Part shown: positions 12,764 through 15,546 of the stretch, in pieces
How the letters are laid out: the number at the start of each line of letters is the position of its first letter
Position numbering within the stretch: position 1 is the first letter of the stretch
Assembly (NCBI GenBank): GCA_950059165.1
Contig: CATLUC010000013.1
Location: 7,594 to 23,139, forward strand
Length of the DNA: 15,546 nt
Direction of reading: 5' to 3'
Source of the DNA: an uncultured Clostridium sp.
GTDB taxonomy: Bacteria > Bacillota > Clostridia > TANB77 > CAG-508
The notes under the pieces: model-generated
Told to the model about the DNA's origin: nothing
What the model saw: the letters and a program-made list of their open reading frames with translations, nothing else
Databases searched by the model: none
Program-made: the position numbers and the translations under genes

Positions 12764-13498
12764 ATGATAAAAGCCTATGCAAAAACCGATATAGGAAAGT
12801 TAAGAGAAAACAACCAAGACTACTACTATATATCAAATTCATTAGACGAAGTACAATTATACATATTAGCAGACGGTATGGGAGGCTACAATGGTGGAGA
12901 AATTGCAAGCAAACTAGCAGTAGAAACAGCAAAAAGTTATATTGAAAACAACTTCAAAGAAATCGAAAAAGACAGAGACAGCATCATTCAATTAGTTGCA
13001 AGTAGCATGGAATATGCAAATATGGTAGTATATGAAAAATCAAAAGAAAGCAAAGAATTAGAAGGAATGGGTACTACTTTAGAAATTTGTTTAATATATA
13101 ATAATAGGGCATTTATTGGACATGTAGGAGATAGTAGAATTTACAGAATTAGAAAAGAATTTATTAGGAAACTAACACAAGACCACAGTTATGTTCAAAA
13201 ATTAGTAAAAGATGGAACAATAACACAAGAAGAAGCAATACATCATCCACAAAAAAATATGCTAATGAAAGCATTAGGCTGTAATGCATTTGTAGAACCA
13301 GACGTTATGGCAAAAGGGTTTCTAAAAGAGGACATTTTAGTAATGTGTTCAGATGGTCTAACAAACTTAGTATCACAAGAAGAAATTTTTAAATTAGCAA
13401 AAAAAGATATAGAACTAGCACCAAAAGATTTAATCGAAATAGCCAATAAAAATGGTGGATATGACAACATAACAGTTGTTATCATTAAAAATATATAG
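12764..13498 (+). CDS. prpC: PP2C-family Ser/Thr phosphatase PrpC/Stp
   Basis: A 244-residue Mn2+/Mg2+-dependent phosphatase that reverses phosphorylation by the neighbouring PASTA kinase. Motifs in order are DIGKLRENNQD (Arg14, Asn17, Gln18, Asp19), ADGMGGYNGGE (metal ligand Asp37 and Gly38), EGMGTTL, GHVGDSRIYR (Asp123), LTQDHSYVQ, CSDGLTNLV (Asp197) and GGYDNITVV (Asp234, Asn235). All expected metal-binding aspartates are present, and length matches PrpC/Stp1. An AAGAGGTGA ribosome binding site precedes the ATG by about 6 bp. prkC begins about 34 bp downstream with no terminator between, so both share the promoter at 12695. This phosphatase-kinase pairing is the standard Firmicute arrangement. 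Confidence 0.95.
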   Translation: MIKAYAKTDIGKLRENNQDYYYISNSLDEVQLYILADGMGGYNGGEIASKLAVETAKSYIENNFKEIEKDRDSIIQLVASSMEYANMVVYEKSKESKELEGMGTTLEICLIYNNRAFIGHVGDSRIYRIRKEFIRKLTQDHSYVQKLVKDGTITQEEAIHHPQKNMLMKALGCNAFVEPDVMAKGFLKEDILVMCSDGLTNLVSQEEIFKLAKKDIELAPKDLIEIANKNGGYDNITVVIIKNI

Positions 13499-13532
13499 AT
13501 AAAGCCTTTAAAAGGAAAGGATGAAAATAATT

Positions 13533-15497
13533 ATGAATTTAGAAGGAAAGCTATTAGGAAATCGATATGAGATAGTAGAAAAAATAGGTAATGGTGGAAT
13601 GTCTACAGTTTATAAAGCAACTGATAAAGTAATAAAAAGATATGTAGCAGTTAAAATATTAAGAGACGAATTTACAACAGACGAAGAATTTGTAAAAAGA
13701 TTTGAAGCAGAAGCACAATCAGCAGCGAGATTAACACATGCTAACATTGTTTCAATTTATGATGTAGGAGTAGAAGGAAACCTTCATTACATAGTAATGG
13801 AGCTAATTCAAGGAAAAACTTTAAAAGAAATTATTATAGAAGAAAGAGGACCTTTGCCTTGGAAATGGTCTGTAAATGTTGCTGTACAAATTGCTTCAGC
13901 TTTAGAGGTAGCACATAGAAACAATATTGTACATAGAGACATAAAACCACATAATATAATAATAACAGAAGATGGAATAGCCAAAGTAACAGACTTTGGA
14001 ATTGCAAAAGCAGTTTCAAATTCAACAATTACAGCATTTGGAACAACAATTGGTTCAGTACATTATTTTTCACCAGAACACGCAAGGGGTGGGTTTACAG
14101 ATGCAAAATCAGACTTATATTCTTTAGGTGTAGTAATGTATGAAATGGTAACAGGAAGAGTACCATTTGATGCAGATACACCAGTATCAGTAGCATTAAA
14201 ACATATGCAAGAAGAACCTGAAGAACCAATTGATATAAACCCAAGTATTCCAACATCTATAAATAAAATAATTATGAAAGCTTTGCAAAAAGACACTACT
14301 TTAAGATATCAATCATCAACAGAAATGTTAAGAGATTTAAAAAAGTCACTTAAAAATCCAGATGGAGACTTTGTACAAGAATTAGAATATGACAAAACAG
14401 CTAGAACACAAAAAATCAATACTAATATGTATGGAGAAATAGAAGAAACAGCAATTAATAATAAAAAAGGAAAACAAGAAGGAAAATTTAAACAATTTAT
14501 TAAAAACCATAAGGTACTAAGTGTTTTTGTTGGGCTAATCTTATTATTTAGTTTGAGTTTAGGTGGAACATTAGCAGTATTAAATGTAACAAACCCACCA
14601 GAAGTTGCAATGCCAAATGTAGTTGGAAAAACTAAGGAAGAGGCACAAAAAGAGATAGAAGAAGCAAAACTACAATTTGAAGTAGAAAAAGAAGAATACA
14701 ACAAAGAGGTAGAAGAGGGTCATGTAATTTCTCAAAAGCCCACATATATGGAAAGATTTAACAAAGTAAAAGAGGGAAGCACAGTAAGTGTTGTAATTAG
14801 TAAAGGTAAAGAAAAAGCAACTGTACCAAATGTAAAAGGAAAAGAAAAAGAAGAAGCAGTAAAACTAATTGAAGATGCAAAATTAAAAGCAGAAATAGTA
14901 GAAGAAACAAGCAAAACAGTAAAAGAAGGATTTGTAATTAGCCAAGAAACAGAACCAGACACAGAAGTATTTGCAGGTGATAGCTTAATCATCCATGTAA
15001 GTACAGGAACAGGAATAAAACAAGTCTCAGTAGTTAGTGTAATTGGTCAATCAGAAGCAAATGCTAAGAAAACGTTAGGCGATTTAGGCTTAAAAGTAAA
15101 TGTAGCTTATGATGAGGATAATTCAAAAGACAATGGAGTAGTGTTAAAACAGAGCCTAGAAGCTGGAAAAGTTGTAGATGAGGGAACATCTATAACAATT
15201 ACAGTAAATAAATTGGCAGAAATGAAATCTGGAACGGTAAGTGTAAACTTGAAATCACTTCTAAATTATACACCAGAAAAAGATGAAGATGGAAAGGAAA
15301 TAGTAGAAAAGGCAAAAGTAAGAATTACAGTTGGAGATGATACAATATATAATCAACAAGATGCCAAAACAAAAACAGATATTAGTGCAAACTTTAATGC
15401 AAAGGGCACAGTAACTATTAAAGTGTATGTAGACGATATTTTAAAAGGAACAAAAGAAATAAATATGAATAATGCAACAAATTGTACTTTTGAATAA
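13533..15497 (+). CDS. prkC: PASTA-domain Ser/Thr protein kinase PrkC
   Basis: A 654-residue membrane receptor kinase. The cytosolic kinase domain (about 9-270) has GNGGMSTVYKA, catalytic Lys41 (VAVKIL), HRDIKPHN (Asp136) and DFGIAK (Asp154). A Lys-rich juxtamembrane segment leads to one membrane helix (about 328-350). Three extracellular PASTA repeats follow (about 358-425, 429-495, 497-563), the first two opening with Pro-Asn-Val. These bind peptidoglycan fragments in the family, linking wall status to growth or spore germination. The last ~90 residues (564-654) are not PASTA; they look beta-rich and carry a VRITVGDDTIYN motif, perhaps an Ig-like domain. ATG 13533 gives the family-typical MNLEGKLLGNRYEI start and leaves AAAGGA 11 bp upstream; the in-frame ATG at 13521 overlaps that site. 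It is co-transcribed with prpC. Confidence 0.94.
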   Translation: MNLEGKLLGNRYEIVEKIGNGGMSTVYKATDKVIKRYVAVKILRDEFTTDEEFVKRFEAEAQSAARLTHANIVSIYDVGVEGNLHYIVMELIQGKTLKEIIIEERGPLPWKWSVNVAVQIASALEVAHRNNIVHRDIKPHNIIITEDGIAKVTDFGIAKAVSNSTITAFGTTIGSVHYFSPEHARGGFTDAKSDLYSLGVVMYEMVTGRVPFDADTPVSVALKHMQEEPEEPIDINPSIPTSINKIIMKALQKDTTLRYQSSTEMLRDLKKSLKNPDGDFVQELEYDKTARTQKINTNMYGEIEETAINNKKGKQEGKFKQFIKNHKVLSVFVGLILLFSLSLGGTLAVLNVTNPPEVAMPNVVGKTKEEAQKEIEEAKLQFEVEKEEYNKEVEEGHVISQKPTYMERFNKVKEGSTVSVVISKGKEKATVPNVKGKEKEEAVKLIEDAKLKAEIVEETSKTVKEGFVISQETEPDTEVFAGDSLIIHVSTGTGIKQVSVVSVIGQSEANAKKTLGDLGLKVNVAYDEDNSKDNGVVLKQSLEAGKVVDEGTSITITVNKLAEMKSGTVSVNLKSLLNYTPEKDEDGKEIVEKAKVRITVGDDTIYNQQDAKTKTDISANFNAKGTVTIKVYVDDILKGTKEINMNNATNCTFE

Positions 15498-15508
15498 ATA
15501 GAATAAAT

Positions 15509-15536
15509 TTTGCGATAAAAAAGTTTAATTTATAAT
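15509..15536 (+). promoter_or_regulatory. Possible promoter for a gene beyond the window
   Basis: TTTGCG (15509-15514) and a perfect TATAAT (15531-15536) are 16 bp apart. The gene would lie past the right edge. The poor -35 and AT-rich setting make this weak. No terminator hairpin is visible after prkC, so the transcript may continue. Confidence 0.3.
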
Positions 15537-15546
15537 AAAAAAATTA

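Overview
The window is AT-rich DNA with small intergenic gaps, AGGAGG- or AAAGGA-type ribosome binding sites and sigma-A promoters that often carry a TGn extension. It fits a low-GC Clostridia-type Bacillota genome. PASTA-kinase/PP2C, SmpB and class II aldolase genes of Firmicute type support this. A gut-dwelling uncultured clostridium is an inference from sequence style only. The standard bacterial code reads cleanly throughout. I saw no rRNA, tRNA, CRISPR array or intact insertion sequence.

Region 1 (1-1012) looks like the edge of an integrated element. The 3' end of a large serine recombinase gene runs in from the left. About 50 bp later a peroxiredoxin reading frame begins without its N-terminal half and without the peroxidatic cysteine. 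A small intact DUF1540 cysteine protein follows. Region 2 (1050-2614) is housekeeping: class II fructose-bisphosphate aldolase behind a near-consensus promoter, convergent with smpB. Region 3 (2676-3830) holds two separately transcribed minus-strand genes for small secreted, Asn-rich proteins, each with a signal peptide and a C-terminal membrane anchor.

Region 4 (3972-6102) is a three-gene operon: a SanA/YdcF-type membrane protein, a cytidylate-kinase-like P-loop kinase and a CTP-type polyprenol/phytol kinase-like membrane protein. It ends in a perfect 15-bp hairpin. A lone uncharacterised 111-residue protein follows. Region 5 (6552-8521) is an accessory patch. It starts with an 81-bp decayed copy of the 3' end of asnB, then a tiny 48-residue ORF, then dinD behind a strong promoter that contains a LexA-like operator, then a NUDIX hydrolase. 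The intact asnB lies on its far side, so dinD-NUDIX is flanked by direct repeats of the asnB 3' end.

Region 6 (8522-15546) has intact asnB (minus strand), a DUF5662 protein, a PPP-type Ser/Thr phosphatase with an unrecognised N-terminal domain, and the prpC-prkC signalling pair. PrpC (PP2C phosphatase) and PrkC (PASTA kinase) form one transcription unit that senses cell-wall muropeptides. The PPP phosphatase just upstream has its own promoter and terminator. The main points of interest are the recombinase/peroxiredoxin junction, the cytidylate-kinase-like plus CTP-lipid-kinase operon, the SOS-like dinD patch between asnB copies, and two unrelated phosphatase families beside one kinase.
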